Shown here: positions 25,545-38,109 of the stretch, piece after piece
Position numbering within the stretch: position 1 is the stretch's first letter
How the letters are laid out: each line of letters starts with the position of its first letter
Assembly: GCF_901933205.1 (NCBI RefSeq)
Contig: NC_044571.1
Coordinates: 75,207,689 to 75,271,688, forward strand
Direction: 5' to 3'
Source: Camarhynchus parvulus
Lineage: Eukaryota; Chordata; Aves; Passeriformes; Thraupidae
Length of the DNA: 64,000 nucleotides
Translations under genes and position numbers: made by a program
The notes under the pieces: generated by a model
Told to the model about the DNA's origin: nothing
The model's input: the letters and a program-made list of their open reading frames with translations, nothing else
The model's database searches: none

Positions 25545-26400
25545 TTTTAAAAACACCTTTCCACCACCCTTTCCTCCTTCTTGGTCTTCACTTAATTCCC
25601 ATTTCTCTATCTCCTCCCCTCCAGTGGCACAGGGAGACAAGAATGGGGTTTATGGTCAGTTCATGTCATGTTGTTTCTTCTGCTGTTTCCTCCTCATTGA
25701 GCCCTTCCCACAGGCTACAGTTCTTCAGGAACTGCTCCTGCATGGGTCCTTTCCACAGGATGAAGTCTTCAGGAACAGGGTGCTCCAGCCTGGGTTCTCC
25801 CACAGGATCACAAGTCCTGCCAGCAAATCTCCTCCTGTGTGGGCTTCTCTGTCTATGGGGCCACAGTTCCTGCCAGGGACCTTCTCCAATGTGGGCTTCC
25901 CACAGGGTCATAGAGTTCTTTTGGGCATCCACCTCTTCCAATGGGGTTCCTCCAGGGGCTCTCTGCTCCATCATGGATTTCCATGGGGAAACAGGGGCAC
26001 AGCTGCCTCACCATAGTCTGCACCAGGGGCTACAGGGAAATCTCAGCTCTAGTGACTGAAGCACATCCTTCCCTTCCTTCTCCACTGACCTTGGGGTCTG
26101 CAAGGCTGTTCCTCTCACATATTCTCATTCCTCTCTCTTCTGGACACAGTTACATCTATGCAATAACTTTTTTCCTTCATACATCTGTTATCCCAAAGGC
26201 ACTACCACCATTGCTAGTTGGCTTGGCTTTGGCTAGTGGCCATGTGTCCATCTTGGAGCCAGCTAGCATTGGCTCTCTCAGACATGGAAGAAGCTTCTGG
26301 CAACTTCTCACCACTCCTGTGGTCCCTCCCAGTTCCAAAACCTGTCCATGAAAACCCAGTACACTGTAACACACTTTGGAGACCAATTCTTCCTTCACTT
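25545..26400 (+). mobile_element. Avian interspersed element with degenerate internal units, probably ERV-derived
   Basis: The left part (about 25680-25990) is built of degenerate units of 45 to 60 bp. Each contains a 'cacagg(g/a)...cttcaggaac/cctgcca...ctcc...tgggttcc' pattern. The right part runs through 'ctgaccttggggtctgcaaggctgttcctctcacatattctc' to 'cactaccaccattgctagttggcttggctttggctagtggcc' and 'ggaagcttctggcaacttctcac'. I recognise this text as an interspersed element common in passerine and other avian genomes. I believe it belongs to an endogenous retrovirus-type element, but I am unsure of the family name. Frames of up to 160 codons run through it in several phases and carry no retroviral domain, so I call none of them coding. 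Confidence 0.7.
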
Positions 26401-29400
26401 CCTTCCTATCCTGTGCTGAATACCAGGCTGTCGGAAAGCATGCATTGCCTCACACCTGAGAGCAAACATTGACAGCTTTTATAAACTATTAGACACTGAA
26501 GTCAAGATAGGACAGAATACCTTCAGGGTCTCTCTATTGTTAGTGGAAAGAAATCTGATTGAAGGAGAATCAGAAAGTAATTTATTGTATTCATGCTACC
26601 ACACAATGTAAAACCCTGTAGGTACAGGAGTTATATGACTGATATAAATGAATAAATTAATTTACATATTCTTCTGAAGATGTTGCACTGGGTATGATGT
26701 TTATCCATAGTTATGGAGCACCTAGTAGAAGACTTTGAATTCAGAAGTGGTAAAGGGGCAGATAAATCCATGAAAATATATTTTTGAAAATGAGTCTGCC
26801 AGCTGTTAAAAAGATGTAACTGGAAAGGCTCAGAACTGCTAATTATTTGCACCATTTAAATGGGAAGTGCTGGTTTTGTATTTAACATTTCTGCATTGCA
26901 CTAATCTGTGCTGGCAGCAGAGTCAATGAAAGCTTTACAGGGAGTTTGAACACAATGTGATTTTTCCTAGCCAGATAAATCTTACCTGTCCCCACTATCC
27001 TTATTATCCTCCTGACAATGCATCTAGCCATTGGAATAAATGTGTAATTGAGATATATGCTACAGAGTGAACTTGCTCTGAAAACATTTTGCAGGAAACA
27101 GCCACAAGTGTAGGCTCAAGCTTTGTATGGGTTGTGTGTAGTTCTCATTGCTCTGGGGGACGGGAGTCTCATCTAGAAAACAGGAATGTGCATCAGTCAG
27201 GGAACTGTTTGACTTCCAAATTCATTTCTGATTCCAATTCAGTAGCTGTAAGGCTTTCCTAAAAAAAAAAAAATCCAATTGCTAACAGCTGTGGGATTAT
27301 CTCAGGTGTTTATTGCCTCTGTTCATCCTGATTGAAAACAAGAACAACAAAACCTGATCACAGGTATCACTTTGGATGAAAAGTGGAAATGAAATGGCAG
27401 AAACAAGAGGCAAAATTGACTGGATGAAAAATAGCAATTCCCTCATAATCTTCTCATGTAAGCTGCCAAGTCTTGCCCCAGAGGCACTTGCTAAGATGAT
27501 AGCTATAAGAATATAAACCAAAAAGTCTTCCTGATTCACTCAGTCCAGTCTCTTGATGTTACATTCAGCCAAGTTATAAGTTTCTCCTAATTATCTTTAA
27601 CAAACTCTGCCTTAAAGAGTGTTGACTTTCTTTCCCCAGTTGGAGGAGCTTTGGAGAAATCTACCAAAGATTAAATCTTTAGAAGTTTAGGAAATTTCTT
27701 GTAAATTCTGACCTATTTTTATTTATAACCAATTTACTTATACCAATTAAGTTTTCTGCCAGAGAAGTCCTAGAGTTCAAATGACTCTTATTCACCTTGG
27801 AGAAATATTACCCATATTTTCACAATGAGCCAGCATCAATTTATTTGCAACATACCTTTCAACCCTTTCTATACATAGTACCACCTTTGACCATTCAAAA
27901 TCTCCTCAGAAGAGATCTCCTTTGGAAGACTACTTATCAACCAGACTGCTACCTAGGAAAAAGAAGAAGTTTGGGATTTTTTTTCCTTCTTAGGCTTTGA
28001 GGGTTTCTTATTCTTGGATCCCTTCCCAGAATATGCCCTTAGTTCGCAAAAAAATGCCACAACACTAGCAGAACTGGGGGTATTACACAAGAAGGCAAGT
28101 CAAATTCCAGCTGACAGGACAGAATATGTCTGGGAGGGAGCCTGACTCCTGCTTGTATCCAGTGACCTGAACATCAGCCTTTCCCTTATCCACTGATAGA
28201 GAAGATTTGTTCAAAGTCAGGACAACCACCTGTGTCTATCTGTAGCTGTGAAGAGTTAATAGCCCTCTCTCTCTTCTCTTTGGAGGTCACTGCAGTTCTA
28301 TGACTGATATCACATGAGTTGGGCAGTGTGAGAAGACCACTTCAGTGTAAGGTGAAATGTGGGACAGAGCATTTCAGCCTCAAAACACCTCTCCAAACAC
28401 CTATTTCTCAGCCCTTGATACAGGTGCTGATGGCTATGTACCCTTGTTACTGTCCTAGGTCACTGGGAAGGCGGCCGTTTCTTTCACCAGCATTTCAGAG
28501 GGAGTTTCTATGCTTCTTTGTGAGATGGGAAGGTCTGTTCTTCTGTCTACGACTCTTGGAAATGCTACAGGCAATGGGAAAGTGCCAGTAGAGGTAAATG
28601 AGTGCAAACAAATAAGTCATGATGGACAGTGGAGACAGAGGTCCTTTTCCCTGTGAGAATTAGGGATCCTTGTCTTAAGTGATTTATAAACTAGGTATCT
28701 CTACCACAAATATGGGCCGGTCATCCTCTAGCAGCCTGCTTTTGATTCCTTCCGTTGGATTGATTACTGTGTAAGAAACAAGAGTAGAGAATCAAATTTG
28801 GTCTGTACGTACCCCGTTCCAGCCACCTGACCCACACTCTTTTCAAGGTTGTGTAGGAGGATCCTGTCAGTAACACAGGTCTGCATCAAAGGTTGCATCA
28901 TTTCAGTGCACCAGCTCTATTGCTGCATTGCAAGCTATCTGATTTGGTGAAATTATAGCACAATTAATGGCTACATTAAAATAGAATTTGCATTGGGGAA
29001 CTTATGACATTCCCATTAAAATCACATTAGTTCATAATGATTAACACCCTTTTACTGAGCATGGAACAAATTAATCTGTGGATGCTTTGTTTTACCTGTG
29101 CCCAGGAAAACAACTTGTGGAAGTAGATAGGGGACATGCATTGTCTCTCTTGTAGGTAACTATCCAGTGCCTGTTTCAAATCAGAGCAGGTGGAAAGTGA
29201 ACCTTAACAGGGCTCTGTGTAAACAAAAACAGAAGAAATTCATAATTCACAAGAATGGCCAAGTGACTCAAAACCACACTTGCTTTCTCTATGACAAAGA
29301 GAGCCATGACCATTTCCAAAATTAGTGCATTAGATAGTGTATTTTTTCAATGATGTTAATTATTTTGAATTTGCTGAAATTATAACTTTTCAAGCCTCTG

Positions 29401-32399
29401 ACAGCAGAGATTAATTGATGCTGAACACGCGAATCCTTCACCTCTTCAGCCAATGCTTAGATGCAATCCATTGATGTGGTATTTCTAACTAAGCTTTGTG
29501 GAGTGCAGATCTTGATAGTGACAGGAAATAAAGCTGGTTTATATTTTGGAGTATCTGTCCTACTGGGAGAAACTGAGTGAGCTGGCACTGCTCATCCTGT
29601 AAAAAAGCCTGGAAAACAGGTGATGCTGTCTACAGTTATCTGATGGGATATTACAGAGGAGTTGGAGCCAGGCTATTCTCAGACCATCATGGTTTTTCAT
29701 GTTCCAGTTGAGATTGACATTAGCTTAAGTCTGAGCCAAAACTGACCCCAAAACGGTGCAAAAAGTTCTGCTAGCAGCTAGCTAGCCCGGAAGCCTTTCA
29801 TCCTCTGCAGAGAATGCTTCTTTGATGCCATTCTTTTGCCCAAATGAGTTTAAAGAAAGAGAATATTGTCTCAGTACTTTTCATTTTGTTAGCTACTTGG
29901 TGGTAAAATATTCAAGGCTACTGGTGGGAAAATGATGTTTACTAGCTGAGCTACATTGTTTCTTCTCCAAATCAAAATCCTATGAATTGTTAAAAGAATA
30001 TTAAAAAAAGCTCACTCTGAGGCTAAAATAAGGAGCACAGAGCTCTACAACCCAACACTTCAGGAAATCAATACTCTTAAATAAAGGGTAGTTTGTTCAT
30101 CTCCATATTTTTTAGTTAACTTAGTATTGCCTCTCACGTATATCTTACAGGAGATTTTTTAACTGGTCAGCAAGAGGGATCCTGAAAGATTAACTCCCTG
30201 AACATGGAGCAGAATACATTTTGATTAACAGGCTGCCTTGTTAACAAAATTAAGTAATTAGAGACAAAATATTCATAGATGCTACAGAACCCCATTGCAA
30301 AGATGCAAATAGCAGCAGTAGCATAAAAAACAAGTCTCCTTGATCATACACTGCTGGGGAAATCATGATCGATTTATTCATGGCAGGCATAAATAATTTG
30401 CATGGGTTCCTTGTACAAAACTAATTTCACCTTCTGTCTTCTTCAGTAGCAACACAAGCATCATGATGGCTTAAAACTGTCCCACTGTTGGAGAAATAGT
30501 GCAGAGAACCGCTCAAAAATTGCCCATAACCTAAAATTTGTTTGATAAAGACTAATCAACTTCAGAAATCACCTTAATAAAAATATCATTATGTTCATAG
30601 AAGTTATGAATGCAAAGATACAAAGACAAATCTGTATTTTCAAAATTAAAAAAAATAGTCCTAATTTATTGAAAAATACACTATATTTAAGGTTATGAGT
30701 TTAGGAAACAATTATCATGCACCCCTCATTTTTTTCTCAAAAAGCTGTCTATAAACCTGGAGTTTCCTGTATTTATCTCTGACAAGAGGAGCATTTGGAG
30801 AGAGTTTGAGCTAAGTCACTTCAAGGTCATTAAACAGCTGTTGCTATTTGTTTTGTTTTATTATTAAAATATTCCATTCATATAAAACACTTTTAAAGAG
30901 ATCAACATTTCTATGCATGATTCTTCATTTTTCATGACAAAGTTTAAAAGACCATATAGACTATAGACCAGTTAATTTCTTCTCCACAATAACACATTTC
31001 TGATTAATCAGAAATTTAGAAGCCAGACAGGCAGCTATTGTCTCTTGCTTTTCTTTGTTTTCTTTATGTTTGTACTAAAATTTGTTATACCTAATTTGTA
31101 TATCTATAATGTAACCATTTATTGGCATATATAAGGCAGCAAGATGCTTTCCTTTCTTCAGTTTTCTGCATAGCTACTTTTTTATACAATAAATGAGCGT
31201 GGTTTTTAAAAATATATCCTTGTGAATTTGCTAAATCTTGCTGCAGTGTTCATGGTAAAAATTTCTGATTGTTACTTTGGATCACTGTGCAGTTTATGTG
31301 AGCTGTTTAAAAGCAGTCTCAGTATTTCAGCGCAAAATCAGAAAGCTGTTTTATTTATTCGTCATAATAAAATAAAATCTGCAGAAGTCTTCCACCTGAT
31401 TCACCTCCCACTTATGAAATGGCATCTTCTCTTAATATTTCTGGAGGTATTTTGAACATTTTCCTCCATGTGTGCATAGAAAACTAGCAGATTTTTCTCC
31501 CAAGTAACATTAAGTATTAGTGTACAACTATACAGTAAAGTAAGGGTTAGCCTTTACTTAATCCTAGTTACCAGGGCATTTCTAGACAACTTGGATGTGT
31601 AGAAAATGGAAGGATAATTTCTCAGGACAGATTTTAAAGGACAGGCTAAGGGATATTTTGTCTGAGAGGGATTTATTAACCACTCCTTTTGCACCCATAA
31701 CTACTAATTGGCTGCATGACATGCTCTAGGGAGGAAAAAACCTCCAGTTCTTGGGATTGGCACATGTTTTTGTGTAAGGAAAGGTGCAAAGCAAAAGGTA
31801 CAAGTGCAAGTCACCTCACAGTCTGAAAGGTGCTGCAAAGTGTGACTACTGTGCTTAGGTCTGCAAAGGTACTTGAGCACCCATCAGACTTGGCCTTTCC
31901 TCCCACCACCACCCTTACTGGCCAGTGGGAAAGTCCAGGACAGCTGAGTTAACAGGGGCTTCCCAAATTGCCTGCAAAAACATGGGAGAATGTATTGTGG
32001 TCTGTAGTTTTTTACTCATGGGAGTAGGTCTAGCTCTCATACTTTCTCTGCAAGCATCCTCAATTACAGGGCTAAACAGTAACAACTATTACAACAATGA
32101 CAACTATGCAGTGAAATTTCCATTTGTTCTAGAGGAACAGCTCATATTTACTGGAAAACAAAGGTCCATCTCTGGTTTGTATGGCTGAAAATATCCGCAC
32201 AGAAAAGGTATATGCATCCTAAAATGCTGTGGATCTATAACTCTTGCTTTTGCTTTACACTGGAGTCTAACTCCTGCAACAGGCTCATCACATCCTTCTC
32301 TGTCCCCAGTGGGATGTGCCATCAGACAAACAATGCACCCTAACAGATAGAGAATATCTCACCAACATCTACAAATAGCAGAGTGATAATATTTTGCAA
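26401..32399. other. Long unique AT-rich stretch
   Basis: Six kilobases with no recognisable gene or transposon. Frames stay under 91 codons. A block at 28890-29070 has texture suggestive of a conserved non-coding element. The rest is ordinary AT-rich DNA with short homopolymers. Confidence 0.55.
28890..29070. promoter_or_regulatory. Candidate conserved non-coding element (texture only)
   Basis: The block is dense in TAAT/ATTA cores such as cacaattaatggctacattaaaat and agttcataatgattaac. It contains gctgcattgcaagc and carries no repeat signature. Only alignment can show whether it is conserved. Confidence 0.22.
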
Positions 32400-32850
32400 A
32401 TAACTGTGAAAGAAATGCATTTGAGCGCTCATTATATTAGCATCCCTGTTAGAAATATGCCTCAGCTCCTAAAAAATCCCCCAGTGAATGCATGATTACA
32501 AAATATGACATGGTGTCAGTCTGTTCTCCACAGCGTAGTGCATTGCTTGACAGCTAATGTGCTTTGCTGCACCGTTATTAGCTGTCTTGCTGCAATGCAG
32601 TATGTTACAGAGAGTAACTCTGGTCTGTGTGCCTCTGACCTGCTCAACCTCGAATTCACAGAGTTAATGCTGATTATCTTGGAATGGTAATAACATGATT
32701 TTCCAGTACACGCCACAGAAGCAATCATATAGTTAACAGGAGCTGTGACTGTCAGCCAAATCACACACTGAGCACAATTATTTGAGCCATTAATTGCAGT
32801 ATAGCATTTCCTCTTGAGATAACAATGATTAAAATTTATGCTGATAGATA
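32400..32850. promoter_or_regulatory. Candidate conserved non-coding element around a hairpin
   Basis: The block is repeat-free and balanced in composition. It contains several ATTA/TAAT and tgattaaaattt-like cores and surrounds the inverted repeat at 32532-32606. This combination is common in developmental enhancers near gene deserts, but that is inference and nothing here proves conservation. Confidence 0.3.
32532..32606. ncRNA. 75-nt imperfect hairpin, possible small RNA precursor
   Basis: Reading from the apex outward: a 6-nt loop (32563-32568); a 4-bp stem (gtgc/gcac); a 4-nt bulge on the right; a 10-bp stem (gacagctaat 32549-32558 with attagctgtc 32577-32586); a 2x5 internal loop; an 8-bp stem (tgcattgc 32539-32546 with gcaatgca 32592-32599); and, after one mismatch, six more pairs including two G-T. 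The total is about 28 pairs in 75 nt. The geometry resembles a microRNA precursor, although the 2x5 loop and the 4-nt bulge are larger than usual. I do not recognise either arm as a known mature microRNA. A palindromic protein-binding element is the main alternative, since both arms carry the homeodomain-type core CTAAT. Strand cannot be decided. Confidence 0.35.
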
Positions 32851-35800
32851 GCTCTAGAGTAGGACTGAAAAAGGAGATTTCTCAATGCACATGCAAGTCA
32901 CACCTTTGACAAGAACTTGCTGATAAGCCTGACAGTTTATCACAGCCGCAACAAGAAGGAGCGTAAGCAGCATCGATGTGAAACAGCAGCATCCAATGGA
33001 CTGAACACCAACACTGAGTTTTCTAGGCAGCTCCTGAAAGATTTCTGCTGCTGTCCGTCTGCAGATGGTCTGAGCACCTCTTATGTAAAATCAGCAGGCA
33101 TAATGAGGCATTATTAGACACTCAGCAGGAGCCTCTGTCCTTGTTTTTTGGAGCAAAAGCTGTGCTTGCTGAGCTGATGAAGCTTTAGAGTCCATTGGCC
33201 CAGATCTTCAGAGCTGGTCAGATAACTAACAGGTATTGATTTCAGCAAAGCTCTGTGCATCTGGACACCCAGGCACTAAATCACTGTCACTGTATAGTCT
33301 CTCTGTCTCTAAGGGTTGTTAACCATCATCTAATAATGAATCTGAGAGTGCCCATCGTGGCAATGTCAATGCCAAGAGATAAGATTTTGCAACTACGTAA
33401 GCTTCATCCCATCACCTGCTGGTGCAAAGCAGTCCCTGCCTCTCTATAAAAGGTGATCTAAACCCAAGAATATCACAGTCTGCATTTGCACAGATCACCC
33501 TGCTCTTAACCAGGTGTGAGTTCAGCTGTGGCAGTGCAAGCTCATCTGCAGAGGCCTTGTTGGTGCCAACAGCACCCGCTACCGCTGCTGCTGTCTGTGG
33601 ATGGCCAAACCATGGGACTGGAGGCAGCACAGTGGGGGCTGGAGGGACTGGTGGTGTCCACAAAGAGCAACCCTTCCCACTTGAAATACTGAGAATATCA
33701 TGGAAACTCCCCAAACTGCAGCAACAGCTGCAGAATTAACATAGTGTTGTGCCCTTGTTGAACGGCACATCCACACAAAAACAATGTAGCCGTGAGCACA
33801 GACCCGCACAAGTTGCAGCAGTCAGCAATACTCAGCACAGTCATTCCAAATGCTCTACTGCAGGGTGGGGATTGGGGAGATCAGCCCTGAGGCACTTTTG
33901 TTAACCAGTTTTACCTTAACTCAAAAATCTGCCAGTCATGAGGAGTCATCATGTGGAAAAAACACTGCTGAAAATCAGCTCATGTTCCCCTTTGAGGAAA
34001 AACCCCCAAAAACAGGCTCTGAGACTGATGTATTCTGTTTTGGTTTTTTTTCCTGTGAAGGATATTTTGGACCCAAACACCTATCCTGTAACACAGCTCT
34101 GTGTGAATGCTGATACCCATGGCCTTTAGGTGCTGTAATCTGTATGTTGTTTTTGGGCTTGAGTGACTGACACTACTACACTGCCAGAGCAGACAAAGCT
34201 TTGGTGATCTGCTCCCATGTGATGTACAGATTCTAGGAAGTCAGGACAAGGATGGGCAAGCATGGTTGTGCTCTGCAGCAAAAAATTTTTTCTTAAAGAC
34301 ATTTTTTCTAAAGGCAAAAAACCTTTCAGGGTGGTAATAAATTGCTTTAAGTTTTAAATGTTAGAGTCCATCTTATAAAATGTGATGTCTGAGTGAGGTC
34401 ATTGGCTCCTGTGCATTCCCTTGCCTATGCTTATAACTCTCTGAACATTGCAGTATTGCATCACTGTATGGTAAGTTCAATTGGTGCACAAAAGACCCTC
34501 AGCCCCCACACCTTTTCTGTTTTTTGGCTTGTCCAAGCAGCTTTTGGGATGAACTGCATGGAAAGTCCAAGTGCCTTTCCCATGAACAACATCCTTCTTA
34601 CCAATAAGCTGAATATATTCTTACTTGACCCTTGTCTTCAAAAGAGTCTATCAACCAGCTCCTTCACCTCTCTTCAGTTCATAGTTTAGAATGAAGAACA
34701 AAGGTTCATGAGTTTGGATTTCTCTGGGCTCTGTAATTAAATGTGTATAAGCAAACCACAATAGAATAATCAAACGGCATGTCTAAGCATATTGTTATAA
34801 GTTTGAAAAAGAATACCTATGAGAGAGACAGAGAAATAATTAAGAATACTGAATGTTGAAGAGATGTTGTAGGGTCAGGATTTTATTGTTATGGTGGACA
34901 ATAATTATCCTTGATTCGTACAAGAAACATGAGGATTTCAAAGACAGAGCAATACACCCCACTGCATTGTGGGACCCTGAGAAACAGGAAATCACTTGTC
35001 CTTTAATTTTAATACTTATTATTACAGCACTGAATGCCCACTGCCCATTAGACCCCAATTACCAAATTAAACCAGAATCCATGGGCCGTGTCTCACATGT
35101 AACTGCTTGCTATGTTTTTCTGCAACCTGGCTTCACTGGGAAAGAGATGTGGTGAGTCCCTAAACAAGCACCAAACAATGCATAAAATGTGCCCATAAAA
35201 TGACCCTCTAGAGCTTCTGTTTCATGTTTGACAAACATTTCTCATAGATGTGTAACCCAGCCATCTGCTGGTTCCTGCTCTATTTGTTTTCTCTCTCTGT
35301 GTAGGTTGTTGGTATTCTCCCCACACTGGCTCCGCTGCTCAAGCAATCCATCACAGCAATCCATCTCACCTCACATGTCAGTAATGTTGTTGCCATTCAG
35401 GCAGCAAGACATGGGTAGAAATATGAAATAGAAAATGACCCTCTTATGTCAAGGAAAAAATAAACTGAAAATTGGTCATTGGCTAAGTCTGGTGTTTCAG
35501 TCTCAGGAATCATTCCCTATTGTCTGGTGTAGAGGAAGTTGTCACATCAGCACAGCTTGGCGTACAGAACAGAAAACAAATCTTTGATAAATGTCAAAGC
35601 TGCTTTGACCCAAGAGTCACTGTCTGGAATTTCATCTTTGTTTCCCAGCAATTACTGTAGTTCTCCAGACAATTATTTGCACTGACTCATGAAACAAAGT
35701 CTCAACACAGATAAGGAAATTAACACAACTTAGTTTTTAAATTTGTAAAAAAAGACTAGAGCCCAATAGCCATAACTTCCTCACAGTTCAGTCTCTGCCT

Positions 35801-35920
35801 GGGTTTCCAAGTGACTTCATTGAGACTGGCTCTGCAGTCCCATTCCTGGAAACCAGATAACTTCCTTATTCACCTGAACTGCCTGGCCTCACATCTCAGC
35901 TCGGATCAGAGACCACATAA
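32851..35920. other. Unique non-coding DNA with a GC-richer patch
   Basis: About 33480-33740 is GC-richer, with a short CTG-rich run near 33590 and frames of about 100 codons open on both strands; no domain was seen. The remainder is AT-rich and shows nothing recognisable. Confidence 0.5.
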
Positions 35921-35960
35921 TCACGGAATCATAGGTTGTTTTGGGTCCTTTCAACACCAT
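35921..35960 (-). mobile_element. Short CR1 3' end remnant, antisense
   Basis: The text tcacggaatcataggttgttttgggtccttt resembles the reverse complement of the CR1 tail (aatcacagaatcatagaatggtttgggttgg...). Only about 40 bp fit, with a small deletion, so the call is tentative. Confidence 0.55.
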
Positions 35961-36119
35961 ATTTTTGTTCCAAGTAAAAAATTGTTTAAGGACAACTTCT
36001 TTAATTTGAACTTTGATTGTATGTTAGAGAACAGAGAACTGCCTTGCTACTGGCACTTATGGGAAGGTGAAGCTACACACAATGTTAGGAGAGTGCTAAA
36101 TCCTGCAGCCTGACAGAAG

Positions 36120-37310
36120 CAAGGCTGTCATATCTCCACAGCCCCAGATCCAGCCCTCAGTGAGGGTGCATTGGTGTCCCCAGAAGGCACACGCGCTCAT
36201 ACAGCACATTTATCCATCATATGTACATATATACCTGGCTGGCCACACAGAGCAACAGAACTAGAGAATACAGCAGTCCAAAAGACACAAACCACACCAA
36301 AATGGCCTCATTCTGTCCTCTGTCTGTCAGCTCAGGCAGAATGTCTTGTGCTGGGAAATATGATCCTGCAAGGTGAATTCCTTCAGTAACTGAGCTCAGA
36401 CACTCATCTGTTTCAGCAGCTGCCCTGGGTTCCCAGTTTCCCCAGCTGCTGGCACTCGGACATCTGAGCCTCTGAGGCTGCCACCTGCAGCTGCTGCTAT
36501 GGACAACTCTCTGAATGCAAAAACACACACACACAGAGCTGGGTCTCAGTTGACGTTCCAATTCCAGTCTCTCTGATCTGGACCCTCTGGTCTCTCTAGC
36601 AGCCAACTTGGTTTCTCCAGACACCAGCGTCTGTTTTTCACCAGAGAGACAGAGCCCTCCAGCCCCTAGCCTCAGACCAGGGGCTGTCACTGAGACCCCC
36701 TGCACAGAGGACAGGGATGTTTGCCTGGAAAAATGACTAGAAGGGGGGCTTAGTCAGAGTCCAGGATGGACTACACTGGTCACACATAGGGCACAGCCAG
36801 CCAGGTGCACGGACCAGTTCATAGATGTACTTTGCATCCCCTTATCCTACTGTTTTCCCAGTCACCTCTCTCCAAAACACCTCAGTCCCCCTTTCCCCCA
36901 TCCCTCACAGAACACCCCCTAAATCCCATTCAATCCTAAAATATCCTTTCCCTGCCCCGCAGTGGTGATCCTCACATCCCTGGCAGTGACCCCTTTGTCA
37001 GTGGGGTGATGGCAACTCTTCCTTTGGCTTGTGGTGCTGAGGTGCTCCAGCCCAGGGCCTGAGGCTCCCCAGAATAGCCCAGAGGGGTGAATTGGGCCCC
37101 ATGTCAGTGATGTGGACATATCAGGAGTCTGCATGTGTCTGTGCCTTAGGGTCCTTCATGGTAGGGAACAAGCCAGCAGGGGGTTAGCCACCCTCTTTTG
37201 ATGCCCAAAAGCAGCCACCTGGGACATATTTGGGATTCCCCACACTGATTCTGAGGGTTCCTCTACGTGTGGGGACCAGCTTCATGCTGCATAACCCAGC
37301 ACAAAAACTA
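36120..37310. other. GC-rich patch, unassigned, possibly old retroelement
   Basis: The GC content of this 1.2-kb block is higher than that of its flanks. It includes an (AC)6 run at 36523-36534. A minus-strand frame of 162 codons (36217-36705) is among the longest in the window. Its translation begins with a Gly/Arg-rich part, has Cys/Phe-rich text mid-way, and ends in a hydrophobic Leu/Val-rich segment of about 20 residues. I recognise no domain. The composition would suit an old endogenous retroviral or LTR fragment, but no LTR ends, primer-binding site or protease/polymerase motif could be seen. Confidence 0.35.
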
Positions 37311-38109
37311 CTACCTGATTTGCGAAAGGCTGCGCCGTTACAGTGTGTCAAACACTTCACTTTAAATCTTTGCAGTGTTTAAGTTCTTTTAAAAACTTGG
37401 TCCTATTTTCAGTCACCAAAATGTTGATTAAAAAAAAAAAAACTAGGTTTGAAAATACTCATCTGAAGGAAGTCACTTAACAGCTCATTTCCTAAAATAT
37501 GGTCTCAGGCTTAAGTTGGTTTTTTTTGTGAAAACGCCACAACAGGGTACATGTATTTCCTGTGGGACGATGTTTCTACCTATAGGACAAATATAAAGTA
37601 CCTGAAAACTTCACCTGTGCCTGAGCCCTCTAAACAGCCAAACTAACAGCTCAGGAGCAGGCTGTCAAAAATGAATCCATTCTGATGCAGCTGAACTCCT
37701 AAGTAAACCATATTTTTTTATTCTTTTGAGCTCTTTTTAATAGAAAGGGTTTTTTGTAGAAATAAAGTAGAACAGGAAGCTGCTAACAGAATCATAATTT
37801 AGTCACTGAAAAAAGCTTTATTGCAAATTATTCAGTGAAGAAAGTTTTACTTAAACTGAAATGCTGTACTCCAAAGCTTATATCATGGTATATAATACTA
37901 CCAGTGAGAAATAAAACACATCATAGCCTTGCAAAGAAGAATTATTTCAATGCGTGAAACCATCATATAGAAAGGGATAGGCTCCCCATGGTCTGAGGAA
38001 CTTACAGTTGCTTTGCTGAACAGCTAGGCTATTTTCAGAAACTCGGATACATTATTTATAATGTCAAGAATAATTATGAAAAGTCTTTTTCTTATATGTA
38101 ATCAAAACT
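37311..38109. other. Unique AT-rich non-coding DNA
   Basis: Nothing was recognised here apart from an A12 run near 37430. Confidence 0.6.

Noticed and set aside
25534..26059. Overlapping plus-strand frames of 160 and 138 codons
   Set aside because: They lie in an interspersed element, overlap in different phases and carry no retroviral or other domain.
31925..32188. 87-codon frame with a hydrophobic segment, like a small membrane protein
   Set aside because: The segment is a single Leu/Val/Ala stretch followed by Asn/Tyr low complexity, with no promoter or conservation evidence.
36523..36534. (AC)6 microsatellite
   Set aside because: Too short to list as an expanded repeat; mentioned only within the GC-rich patch.
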